Below, in pieces: positions 1 through 10,958 of a stretch of DNA of 15,663 nt (position 1 is its first letter; each line of letters starts with the position of its first letter). This stretch comes from Methanobacteriota archaeon (lineage in GTDB: Archaea > Halobacteriota > Methanomicrobia > Methanomicrobiales > Methanospirillaceae): the NCBI GenBank assembly GCA_009779205.1, contig WRER01000003.1, positions 1-15,663 on the forward strand, given 5' to 3'. Position numbers and translations under genes: made by a program. The notes under the pieces are model-generated. The model did no database searches. It was not told the DNA's origin and saw only the letters and a program-made list of their open reading frames with translations.

Positions 1-193
1 GCTGAGCGAGTGTAGAGCCAATACGTGATATTGCAGCAATAAAAACGATAGCTGCGAGCAGGAGCAGCAGGATTCCAAGATTCAGCGAAATAGCACTCAT
101 GACAATGACGATAATCGCAACTGCTATCTTTGTCAGAGGATTTAATCGGTGCAGAAGACTGGTTCCTTTTACATATGTGAGAATTCCATCCAT
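1..193 (-). CDS. ecfT: ECF transporter transmembrane subunit EcfT (N-terminal part)
   Basis: Reading leftwards from an ATG directly abutting the TAA of the S-ATPase fusion gene (TAAATG, no gap), the frame stays open to the window edge for 64 codons: it begins MDGILTYVKGTSLLHRLNPL and continues with a long hydrophobic stretch. The 'G.SLLHRLNPLTKI' start followed by a membrane helix is typical of the CbiQ/EcfT family, the membrane scaffold that couples two ABC ATPases to a substrate-binding S subunit. A Shine-Dalgarno-like GAGGTGG lies at 199-205 inside the end of the upstream gene, so the two are translated together. Position after an S-A-A fusion gene completes an ECF importer. The C-terminal coupling helices with the Ala-Arg-Gly motifs lie outside the window. 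The call is inferred mainly from N-terminal pattern and context. Confidence 0.8.
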   Translation of the reverse strand, partial: MDGILTYVKGTSLLHRLNPLTKIAVAIIVIVMSAISLNLGILLLLLAAIVFIAAISRIGSTLAQ

Positions 194-2218
194 TTATGCC
201 ACCTCTCGTGTAACAATCGCATCATTTACAATTACTCCATGGTCCATCGCAATCACCCTATTTGAGTGACGGTACGCCATCTGCTGATTATGAGTAACCA
301 TCACAATCGTATATCCACGATTCTGATATTCACGCAGGCGCTGCATCACAAGCTCTGACTCAGCTTCATCCAAACCGGTTGTTGGCTCATCAAGAATCAG
401 TACCTTCGTCTCCATTGCAAGAATACATGCAATAGCAAGCCGCTGCCTTTCACCTCTGCTTAATGAGCGTGGATATACATCTTCCTTTCCCGAAAGACCA
501 AGCGCATATATGGCATTTTTAATTCTCTGATCAGTCTTCTCATCAGCTGCTTCTCTGGTATTGACTGCACCAAATGCAACCTCGTCATATACAGACTCTG
601 CAAACAGCATTGTATCTGGATTCTGAAAGAGCAATCCGGACGTTTTCACGAGTTCCGTTATAGTAGACTGGGATGTGTCAATACCATTTACAATAACAGA
701 ACCGGAAGCCGGGTACAGCAGCCCATTCAGATGTCTGATAAGTGTTGTCTTTCCAGAACCATTGTCTCCAATAATAGCTATGAACTCTCCAGCTGCGACA
801 GATAAAGAAACTGAATTCAGTGCAATAATCGGTCCGTATGCATGGGTCAGGTTTGAAATTGAGATAACCTGCTCATCAGAAGATGCAGGAACATAGGGAG
901 AAGTCGTGTACGTGCATGGTATTGTCGCAAGTTCACGTGCCAGATCAGCATCACCTTCACGAACAATAACACCGCGATCCATGACAAGTACCTTAGTCAC
1001 AGCATCTGCGTACACCTCTGGTGTATGATCCGCAACAATAACGGTACATCCCTTATCTGCAAGTTTTCTGAGCAAGGAGACAAGACACCGCGTTGCTGTT
1101 GCATCAAGTTCTCCAGTTGGTTCATCAAGGATCAGAACAGGTCTGTCCATCGCCAGTGCCGCTGCGATAGAAACTCTCTGTTTTTGTCCACCGGAGAGAG
1201 CAGAGACGGGTCTGTCTCGCAGATCCAATAGTGAGAGAGAAGATAGAAGCGAGACAATACGTGACTCAATCTCCTCAGGATTGAAGCCTGATGCAAAAAG
1301 ACTTGAACTGATCTCTTCTTCAACAGAAGTAAAGATAAGCTGAGAGTCAGGATCATCAAACACGATACAGACATGAGCACTTATCGCTGCAAGTCCGTTG
1401 TATTCCATGATATCTCTTCCAAACAGCCTCACACTGCCTTTTTTTTCTCCTTCATGCTCATGATGGGTAATACCTGCAATCGTATTACACAAAGTAGTCT
1501 TTCCAGAAGCTGTCGGGCCAGTAATCAGAATGAAATCGCCTTTTTCTGCATGAAGTGAGACATTAGACAAAGCCGGTTTATCAGTTCCCGGGTATCTGTA
1601 ATGCACATTTTCAAGCACAACAGGGGTGGAATCATAGCTTCCCTCTGTAAAAACAGGATCGTCTCTCTTGAATGTACTATCATTTCCTGAAGAACTATTG
1701 CGAGAGCCGTGAACAACCCGAATTGCCGGCAGTGCAAGTAATCCGATAACAATCGAATTAGCAATTGCTGTTCCGATCACGATAGGTGACATTGCGATAA
1801 AAAACGGAAGCATGCCATCGAATCTTAGTGCTATCGCAGAAGACGCCATTACAAGGGCAACAAGTACAAATGTAAATCCACTCGCGCATGTTGCAAGAAA
1901 TGTGGCAGTTCCCGCTGCGAACTTCGTTTTCTTGGCAAGCAGGCCGTACACTGCCAGACAGACAAGAACGCCCACAGGCTCGCTGATAAGATTTGCCGGA
2001 GGGTAGATCGAGTGACTAATCATTGCACAGATGATACCGGCAATCAGCCCAATGCCAAGAGCCTCACTGATCCTGGGCGCTGTTAGAATAATAGCGAGGC
2101 AATAAAAACCGATAGCCAGATTCGATACGATTGGTGTAGGTATGACATTAGCTGCAAGCCGCGCGATTGCCGCACAGGCCAGTAAAATACCAACAATTGC
2201 AATATCTTGTGAACGCAT
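194..2218 (-). CDS. ECF importer: TrpP-like S subunit fused to two ABC ATPases
   Basis: A 674-residue single-chain protein. Residues 1-170 are a membrane domain of about five to six helices resembling ECF S subunits; the 'APRISEALGIG' and 'LISEPVG' pattern recalls the tryptophan transporter TrpP, so tryptophan is the best guess for the substrate, not proven. Residues 200-430 and 450-674 are two ABC ATPases. Domain 1: Walker A GPTASGKT (234-241), signature LSGGQ (341-345), Walker B VLILDEP (361-367), H-loop His398. Domain 2: Walker A GDNGSGKT (484-491), Q-loop FQNPD (531-535), signature LSRGE (586-590), Walker B VLILDEP (606-612), His643. In domain 1 the usual Q-loop Gln is Asp288 (FDDPD), an odd change. 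Start: ATG with GGAG at 2226-2229 and a TATA box 55 bases upstream. It is followed immediately by ecfT, so S, A1, A2 and T are in one operon. A paralogous free S subunit lies at 2566-3093. Confidence 0.9.
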   Translation of the reverse strand: MRSQDIAIVGILLACAAIARLAANVIPTPIVSNLAIGFYCLAIILTAPRISEALGIGLIAGIICAMISHSIYPPANLISEPVGVLVCLAVYGLLAKKTKFAAGTATFLATCASGFTFVLVALVMASSAIALRFDGMLPFFIAMSPIVIGTAIANSIVIGLLALPAIRVVHGSRNSSSGNDSTFKRDDPVFTEGSYDSTPVVLENVHYRYPGTDKPALSNVSLHAEKGDFILITGPTASGKTTLCNTIAGITHHEHEGEKKGSVRLFGRDIMEYNGLAAISAHVCIVFDDPDSQLIFTSVEEEISSSLFASGFNPEEIESRIVSLLSSLSLLDLRDRPVSALSGGQKQRVSIAAALAMDRPVLILDEPTGELDATATRCLVSLLRKLADKGCTVIVADHTPEVYADAVTKVLVMDRGVIVREGDADLARELATIPCTYTTSPYVPASSDEQVISISNLTHAYGPIIALNSVSLSVAAGEFIAIIGDNGSGKTTLIRHLNGLLYPASGSVIVNGIDTSQSTITELVKTSGLLFQNPDTMLFAESVYDEVAFGAVNTREAADEKTDQRIKNAIYALGLSGKEDVYPRSLSRGERQRLAIACILAMETKVLILDEPTTGLDEAESELVMQRLREYQNRGYTIVMVTHNQQMAYRHSNRVIAMDHGVIVNDAIVTREVA

Positions 2219-2251
2219 GAATATACTCCGATGTAATAATGTGCTTTCTAA

Positions 2252-2283
2252 AGTACATTTTTGTACATCAAAGTATATATTTT
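2252..2283 (-). promoter_or_regulatory. Promoter of the ECF operon with two TRP-box-like operators
   Basis: On the minus strand an archaeal TATA box (AAAATATATA, about 2274-2283) stands so that transcription should begin near 2250. Between them lie two hexamers, TGTACA (2262-2267) and TGTACT (2252-2257), separated by four A, reading TGTACAAAAATGTACT. TGTACA is itself palindromic and the two centres are 10 bases apart, one helical turn. The same arrangement is kept in front of the duplicated S gene although nearby bases differ. TGTACA is the known TRP-box bound by the tryptophan repressor TrpY of Methanothermobacter; the link here is inference. Confidence 0.6.
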
Positions 2284-2296
2284 GATCCTGTCATTC

Positions 2297-2546
2297 TCAG
2301 GGATTGAAATGATGGTTACAGGATTGCAAAGAGACTCTGCATGGAACAATAAAAACCGATCTGTCATCGGAGTTACGCAAAAGTCAACATGACTTAAACA
2401 TTTGTTAACTAAAAATACTTAATTGAAGTGATTTAATATGATATTATGATATACAAACATGCAATTTTGCGTAAGTCCTATGTCAATAAAAAGAGGGTGA
2501 ATAGTTATACATTTTCAATATGTTCTTCAATCTGGGTATGGCGCAT
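2297..2546 (-). pseudogene. Gutted copy of the YkgJ-type gene
   Basis: Two ends of the intact gene at 3173-3895 are recognisable. 2297-2349 matches its last 17 codons including the TGA stop (Ile and Tyr replaced by Val and Cys). 2511-2546 matches its first 12 codons (MRHTQIEEHIEN) including the ATG, and the match continues upstream to 2567. The roughly 650 bases between them, which would hold all the cysteine clusters, are missing and replaced by about 160 unrelated bases that contain the 110-bp inverted-terminus element at 2369-2478. The remnant cannot make the protein. It marks the first member of a tandem duplication and explains why the stretch between the two S genes has no intact reading frame. 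Confidence 0.8.
2369..2478. repeat. 110-bp MITE-like element, copy 1
   Basis: The element starts GGAGTTACGCAAAA and ends TTTTGCGTAAGTCC, inverted termini matching at 13 of 14 positions. The inside is AT-rich and cannot code. A second copy of identical length lies at 3995-4104 with 96 of 110 positions identical by my alignment and no gaps. Length, termini, lack of coding capacity and two copies fit a non-autonomous miniature transposable element. I see no clear target duplication around this copy (TCATC before, TATGT after), perhaps because it sits in a deleted, rearranged gene. No transposase with matching ends is in the window. Confidence 0.65.
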
Positions 2547-2565
2547 ATGCACCTAAGTATAATGA

Positions 2566-3093
2566 TTAACTGTTGCGAGATCCGTGAACAACCCGGATTG
2601 CCGGGGGTGCAAGTAATCCGACAACAACCGAATTGGCAATTGCTGTTCCGACCACGATGGGTGACATTGCGATGAAGAACGGAAGCATGCCATCAAATCT
2701 CAGTGCTATCGCAGAAGACGCCATTACAAGAGCAACAAGTACAAATGTAAATCCACTCGCGCATGTTGCAAGAAATGTAGCAGTTCCCGCTGCGAACTTC
2801 GTTTTCTTGGCAAGCAGACCATACACTGCCAGACAGACAAGAACTCCTACAGGCTCACTGATTAGATTAGCCGGAGGGTAGATCGAGTGACTGATCATTG
2901 CACAGATGATACCGGCAACTATCCCAATACCAAGAGCCTCACTGATCTTGGGCGCTATTAAAATAATAGCGAGACAATAAAAACCGATAGCCAAATTCGA
3001 TACGATTGGTGTAGGTATGATATTAGCTGCAAGCCGCGCGATAGCGGCACAGGCCAGTAAAATACCAACAATTGCAATATCTTGTGAACGCAT
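2566..3093 (-). CDS. Stand-alone TrpP-like ECF S subunit (duplicate)
   Basis: A 175-residue membrane protein, 166 residues identical to residues 1-175 of the S-ATPase fusion at 194-2218. Of the nine changes most are Ile/Val/Leu exchanges; the others are T46I, R49K and L163P. It ends just where the fusion protein enters its linker (GSRNS), because the duplication junction supplies a TAA stop at 2566-2568. About 36 base changes but only nine amino-acid changes suggest both copies have been kept under selection for protein sequence. It has its own TATA box and the same pair of TGTACA-like boxes. A free S subunit could bind substrate and use the EcfT and ATPases of the neighbouring operon. It could instead be a fresh by-product on its way to loss; the promoter conservation argues against that. 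Confidence 0.8.
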   Translation of the reverse strand: MRSQDIAIVGILLACAAIARLAANIIPTPIVSNLAIGFYCLAIILIAPKISEALGIGIVAGIICAMISHSIYPPANLISEPVGVLVCLAVYGLLAKKTKFAAGTATFLATCASGFTFVLVALVMASSAIALRFDGMLPFFIAMSPIVVGTAIANSVVVGLLAPPAIRVVHGSRNS

Positions 3094-3126
3094 GAATGTA
3101 CTCCAATGTAATAATGTGGTTTACAA

Positions 3127-3157
3127 AGTACATTTTTGTACACTGTAGTATATATTT
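3127..3157 (-). promoter_or_regulatory. Promoter of the free S gene with two TRP-box-like operators
   Basis: On the minus strand a TATA box (AAATATATAC, about 3148-3157) is followed by TGTACA (3137-3142), four A, and TGTACT (3127-3132). The 16 bases are identical to those before the fusion gene, while the 9 bases between box and TATA element differ (CTGTAG against TCAAAG). Expected transcription start is near 3124, about 30 bases before the ATG at 3093. Confidence 0.6.
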
Positions 3158-3172
3158 GTTATCCTGTTCTTA

Positions 3173-3895
3173 TCAGGGATTGAAATGATGATTATAGGAT
3201 TGCAAAGAGATTCTGCATGGAACAAGAGATTCTACTTCATACACATAGGCATCGATTTCATCTCCCTGATAGAACACCCTCATCGTTCTGTCATGTGCAT
3301 GTCGTGAGTATCGAAGATTATGGGCAGTGAAATGAGTGAGCATAAACTGGTAGAATTGAATCATGTGTTCCAGATATGCCTGCTCATAGGAATAGATCAT
3401 ATCTGCAATCTCACATGCTTCTTTGTGTGATACTTCGGTATGATACTCTCCATGCTGGTTAAGACCACTTATCTGACGAAAGCCATAGTTTCCTTCTTCA
3501 TCTGGCTCGCGATGCAGCATATAGGGATAAATTTTGCAGATAAAAAAACGATTTTCATAGTCTCTGCATCTTCCATCCAGTAAATAAGGGCATACTCCCT
3601 CAGGACTCATTTTCATTGCGTAGCTGGATACATACATCCTTCCCTCTCTATCTGCAAGCTCGAATCCTGGTGCCGGAACAAGGAGATCTGGATTAAAACT
3701 TCGCGCATGTTTGATATCATCAGATAGAAGATAAATATGACCATTGAATGCTGCTGTACAGCACCGCCCACAGCATGTACAGGAAAATCCTACGTCCTGA
3801 ATGATATGTACAAGCTCTTGATAGGGATAATTCTGCAATTCATAGAGTTCTGCTTTGAAATTTTCAATATGTTCTTCAATCTGGGTATGGCGCAT
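3173..3895 (-). CDS. YkgJ-family cysteine-cluster protein
   Basis: A 240-residue soluble protein. Cys39, 41, 42, 45 and 46 form a dense cluster (SCTCCGRCC), followed by Cys102, Cys110 and Cys120 in the arrangement CPYLLDGRC...ENRFFIC.IYPY, the hallmark of the YkgJ family (often described as Fe-S or zinc-binding). The family's biochemical role is not settled, and I assign none. The C-terminal half is rich in His, Tyr and Glu and probably helical. Start: the ATG is preceded by AGG at 3902-3904 and a TATA-like GGAATAAAAG at 3930-3939. It lies upstream of the free S gene in the same direction, 79 bases apart with a promoter between them, so co-transcription is possible but not required. A gutted copy lies at 2297-2546. 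Confidence 0.8.
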   Translation of the reverse strand: MRHTQIEEHIENFKAELYELQNYPYQELVHIIQDVGFSCTCCGRCCTAAFNGHIYLLSDDIKHARSFNPDLLVPAPGFELADREGRMYVSSYAMKMSPEGVCPYLLDGRCRDYENRFFICKIYPYMLHREPDEEGNYGFRQISGLNQHGEYHTEVSHKEACEIADMIYSYEQAYLEHMIQFYQFMLTHFTAHNLRYSRHAHDRTMRVFYQGDEIDAYVYEVESLVPCRISLQSYNHHFNP

Positions 3896-3994
3896 ATGTA
3901 CCTGAGTATAATGATTGCAATGATCTCTCTTTTATTCCTTAGGAGATACGGTTCAGCTCTGAACCCTTAAGTGGTCATACAACGAATATGTATA

Positions 3995-4104
3995 GGAATT
4001 ACACAAAAGTCAATATGGCTTAAACATTTGCTAACCAAGAATACTTAATTGGAGTGACCTAATAAGGCATTATGATCTACAAACATGCAATTTTGCGTAA
4101 GTCC
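3995..4104. repeat. 110-bp MITE-like element, copy 2
   Basis: The same length and orientation as the copy at 2369-2478. The left end GGAATTACACAAAA pairs with the right end TTTTGCGTAAGTCC at 12 of 14 positions. Both outer flanks carry TA (TATA before, TAAT after), compatible with a TA target duplication but too short to prove one. It sits in the gap between the divergent YkgJ-type gene and gyrB. The rest of that 385-base gap holds the YkgJ promoter (near 3930-3939) on the left and the gyrB promoter on the right; no other gene is visible there. Confidence 0.6.
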
Positions 4105-4165
4105 TAATGCATAGTTATTGTGTAATTATGGTACATTAAACAGTAAAATCACCACAAAATTATCC

Positions 4166-4202
4166 GCTTTATATTGATTTCTTCGATTTTGTTTCATGAA
4201 AC
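4166..4202 (+). promoter_or_regulatory. gyrBA promoter with a 12-bp palindrome
   Basis: A TATA-like CGCTTTATATTG (4165-4176) predicts transcription start near 4198. A perfect palindrome GTTTCATGAAAC (4191-4202) covers that start, a position where a bound protein would block transcription in archaea. The leader to the TTG start would be about 80 bases. Box and palindrome are visible; the operator role is inferred. Confidence 0.45.
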
Positions 4203-4238
4203 GAGCAGCTTCTGAAGATTTATTCAAAATAGACGTGA

Positions 4239-8937
<4,699 letters not shown>

Positions 8938-8940
8938 TCT

Positions 8941-8965
8941 AAAAAAGTATTTTTTTACGTTTTTT
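8941..8965. terminator. Shared T-tract terminator between gyrA and the acyl-CoA synthetase
   Basis: The convergent genes stop at 8937 and 8964. The gap holds T7 (8950-8956) and T6 (8960-8965) on the plus strand and A6 (8941-8946), which is T6 on the minus strand. Oligo-T runs are the usual archaeal termination signal, so this short stretch can end both transcripts. Confidence 0.65.
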
Positions 8966-10850
8966 ATTTATTGTGTTTTTTGGCTTCTTGCTCTCGAAGT
9001 TCTTTTCTCTTAATCTTTCCAGAAATCGTCTTTGGCAGACTTTCAATAAACTCAATCTGTCGAGGATATTTGTATGGGGCAGTTACCTCTTTTGCGTATT
9101 TTTGCAGATCACGCACCAATGAATCAGATGGGGTATATCCTTCCTTTAATACAACAAATGCCTTGACAACAAATCCACGGATGATATCAGGAACTCCGAT
9201 TACCGCACACTCGACGACTGCTGGATGTTCCATGAGTACACTTTCGACTTCAAAGGGTCCGATACGGTATCCCGAAGACTTGATGACATCATCGTCACGT
9301 CCAACGAACCAGAAGTACCCATCACTATCAACATACGCACGATCTCCAGTATAATAAAATCCATTTCTAAATGATTCCTCGTTTGCCTGTGGGTTATCAA
9401 CATATTCTGTGAAGAATCCATTTGGACGTTTAGCTATACTGATGGCGATACTGCCCTCTTCTCCAACAGGAGCTTTCTTTCCTTCTTCTGTATGGACTTC
9501 TACGTGCCATCCAGGACATGGTTTGCCCATAGATCCATATTTTGGCTCCATGCATGGAAATGTTGCAAGCACAAGTGTTGTCTCAGTCTGCCCATATCCT
9601 TCATAGATGGTTCTTCCAGTCATCTCTTTCCAGGCGCGGATAACCTCTGGGTTTATCGCCTCACCCGCACTGACACAGTGACGAAGCTCTGTAAAGTCAT
9701 ATTTCTTCAAATCTGCCATGATAAGCATACGGTAGATGGTTGGTGGTGCACAAAAGGACGTAATGCCATATTTTTCGATGAGTGGCAAAAGTTCAGTTGC
9801 ATTGAACTTACTTCGATAGTCATACACAAATACAGCAGCTCCGATGATCCACTGCCCAAAGAGTTTTCCCCATGCTGCTTTTCCCCATCCGGTGTCAGAG
9901 ACGGTAAAATGAAGATCATTTGGTCGAAGATCGTGCCAAAACCGCGCAGTTACAATATGTCCAAGGGCATAACTTTGGGTATGCACTACCATTTTTGGTT
10001 CTCCAGTTGTACCTGATGAGAAAAAGATAAGCATCGGATCTGTTGGCTTTGTCTTCTCCATGCCATCAAGGTTGGTGATCTTAGATGAAACTGGTGCAGG
10101 ATAATCAAGTTCTTTGAGATAAGAGATCCAGCCTTCACGATTACTGTCTACGACCATGCGTTTTGACAAACTTGGACATTGTGAACAGATAGCCTCGACC
10201 TTATCTGCATTTTCTTCGTCTGTGATTATCATTTTCGCATGTGCTGCATTGATTCGATAGGCCAGATCTTTCTCGGTAAGCAGAGTAGGAGCTGGGATAT
10301 ATGGTGCACCTATTTTCATCAGAGCTATTAATGCGAACCACCATTCTGGTACACGATGAAGCATGACAAGAACGCGATCACCTTTTTTGATGTCATACTT
10401 CAGAAACATGTTTACGATTTGGTTCGATTTTCGTTGAAGATCTCGAAATGTAAAGAATTTTTCTGCACCACTTTGATCCGTCCAAACCATAGCTATTTTA
10501 TTTCGATCTCGTTCTGCCCACGCATCAATGACATCAAGTCCAAAATTCAGGTATTCTGGTGCAGCTATCGAAAACGCCTGATAGGTGCTCTCATAATCGG
10601 TCATATTATGCTCTATTTGCTGAGTTTTTTCTTTGATAACAGATGATTTTGCTGTTGCTGGAAGTATGCCTGAAAGTCCACTGATGCGAGTCATGTATTC
10701 TTTACATGCATCGTTTATCCAATCAGAACGCGAGACATTTTGTGATGTGCTCTCAAAGTCTATCTGTTCGACAAGCACATCATCCATGGAGATAGAAAAC
10801 CTTCCCATACATATAGCTGGTTCATTTTCATATAAATAATAATCCCTCAT
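8964..10850 (-). CDS. Medium-chain-type acyl-CoA synthetase with N-terminal ribbon-helix-helix domain
   Basis: An AMP-forming acyl-CoA ligase: carboxylate + ATP + CoA gives acyl-CoA + AMP + PPi in the cytoplasm. Residues 83-628 match the family in full (compare the Methanosarcina medium/branched-chain enzyme): P-loop FFSSGTTGEPK (276-286), YEGYGQTET (416-424), YTGD (500-503), GRDDDVIKSSGYRIGPFEVE (517-536) and catalytic Lys612 in PKTISGKIKR. Residues 16-54 before it (RFSISMDDVLVEQID, then NVSRSDWINDACKEYM) fit the ribbon-helix-helix DNA-binding fold of CopG/NikR-type regulators: a beta strand, a helix, a turn with SRS and a second helix. The family normally begins near Met83 (MTDYESTY). Met83 has no convincing ribosome binding site, whereas a TATA box (10899-10908) fits the upstream ATG at 10850, so a fusion is favoured. 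Substrate is not predictable; acetate, propionate or branched short acids are possible. Confidence 0.9.
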   Translation of the reverse strand: MRDYYLYENEPAICMGRFSISMDDVLVEQIDFESTSQNVSRSDWINDACKEYMTRISGLSGILPATAKSSVIKEKTQQIEHNMTDYESTYQAFSIAAPEYLNFGLDVIDAWAERDRNKIAMVWTDQSGAEKFFTFRDLQRKSNQIVNMFLKYDIKKGDRVLVMLHRVPEWWFALIALMKIGAPYIPAPTLLTEKDLAYRINAAHAKMIITDEENADKVEAICSQCPSLSKRMVVDSNREGWISYLKELDYPAPVSSKITNLDGMEKTKPTDPMLIFFSSGTTGEPKMVVHTQSYALGHIVTARFWHDLRPNDLHFTVSDTGWGKAAWGKLFGQWIIGAAVFVYDYRSKFNATELLPLIEKYGITSFCAPPTIYRMLIMADLKKYDFTELRHCVSAGEAINPEVIRAWKEMTGRTIYEGYGQTETTLVLATFPCMEPKYGSMGKPCPGWHVEVHTEEGKKAPVGEEGSIAISIAKRPNGFFTEYVDNPQANEESFRNGFYYTGDRAYVDSDGYFWFVGRDDDVIKSSGYRIGPFEVESVLMEHPAVVECAVIGVPDIIRGFVVKAFVVLKEGYTPSDSLVRDLQKYAKEVTAPYKYPRQIEFIESLPKTISGKIKRKELREQEAKKHNK

Positions 10851-10884
10851 GAACCAAATTTTACAATGTAAGGTGCCAACATAA

Positions 10885-10908
10885 CCACACCATATGTGGA
10901 AAAATAAA
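10885..10908 (-). promoter_or_regulatory. Promoter of the acyl-CoA synthetase with an inverted repeat
   Basis: On the minus strand a TATA-like CTTTATTTTT (10900-10909) predicts transcription start near 10877. Immediately downstream of the box lies CCACATATGGTGTGG (10885-10899), with perfect 5-base arms CCACA/TGTGG around a 5-base centre. A site between TATA box and start is where archaeal repressors act. Because the gene product carries a ribbon-helix-helix domain, and such proteins bind short inverted repeats, self-control is a plausible inference. Confidence 0.4.
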
Positions 10909-10958
10909 GGTTTTGATAATATGATCTGAATAAAATGAAGGGGGTGATTTGTAAGGAT

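Larger units (their letters stand above)
1693..2567. repeat. Tandem duplication, first unit
   Basis: This unit holds the S-domain coding part of the fusion gene (1693-2218), the spacer with promoter (2219-2296) and the gutted YkgJ copy up to about 20 bases before its start codon. Its partner is 2568-3915. The S parts are each 526 bases without gaps and differ at about 36 positions by hand count (about 93% identity). The right edge is sharp: AATGATT at 2561-2567 matches 3909-3915, after which 2568 resumes homology to 1693. The unit is shorter than its partner only because the YkgJ body is missing. Confidence 0.8.
2568..3915. repeat. Tandem duplication, second unit
   Basis: The partner of 1693-2567: the free S gene, the spacer with promoter, the complete YkgJ-type gene and about 20 bases upstream of its start. 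Homology to the first unit begins at AACT (2568) and ends at AATGATT (3915). The 110-bp element near 3995 lies outside this unit, so the two element copies are not simply part of the duplicated block. Confidence 0.8.

Noticed and set aside
2489..2508. GGGTGAATA near the element in the YkgJ remnant, also present (reverse) near 14429-14437
   Set aside because: A nine-base match plus a few scattered bases is expected by chance in a window of this size, and the surroundings do not align.
2633..2881. Plus-strand frames opposite the S domains (also near 1812-2006)
   Set aside because: The two opposite frames resemble each other only because the S domains are duplicated. They run against clear membrane-protein genes and have no start signals.
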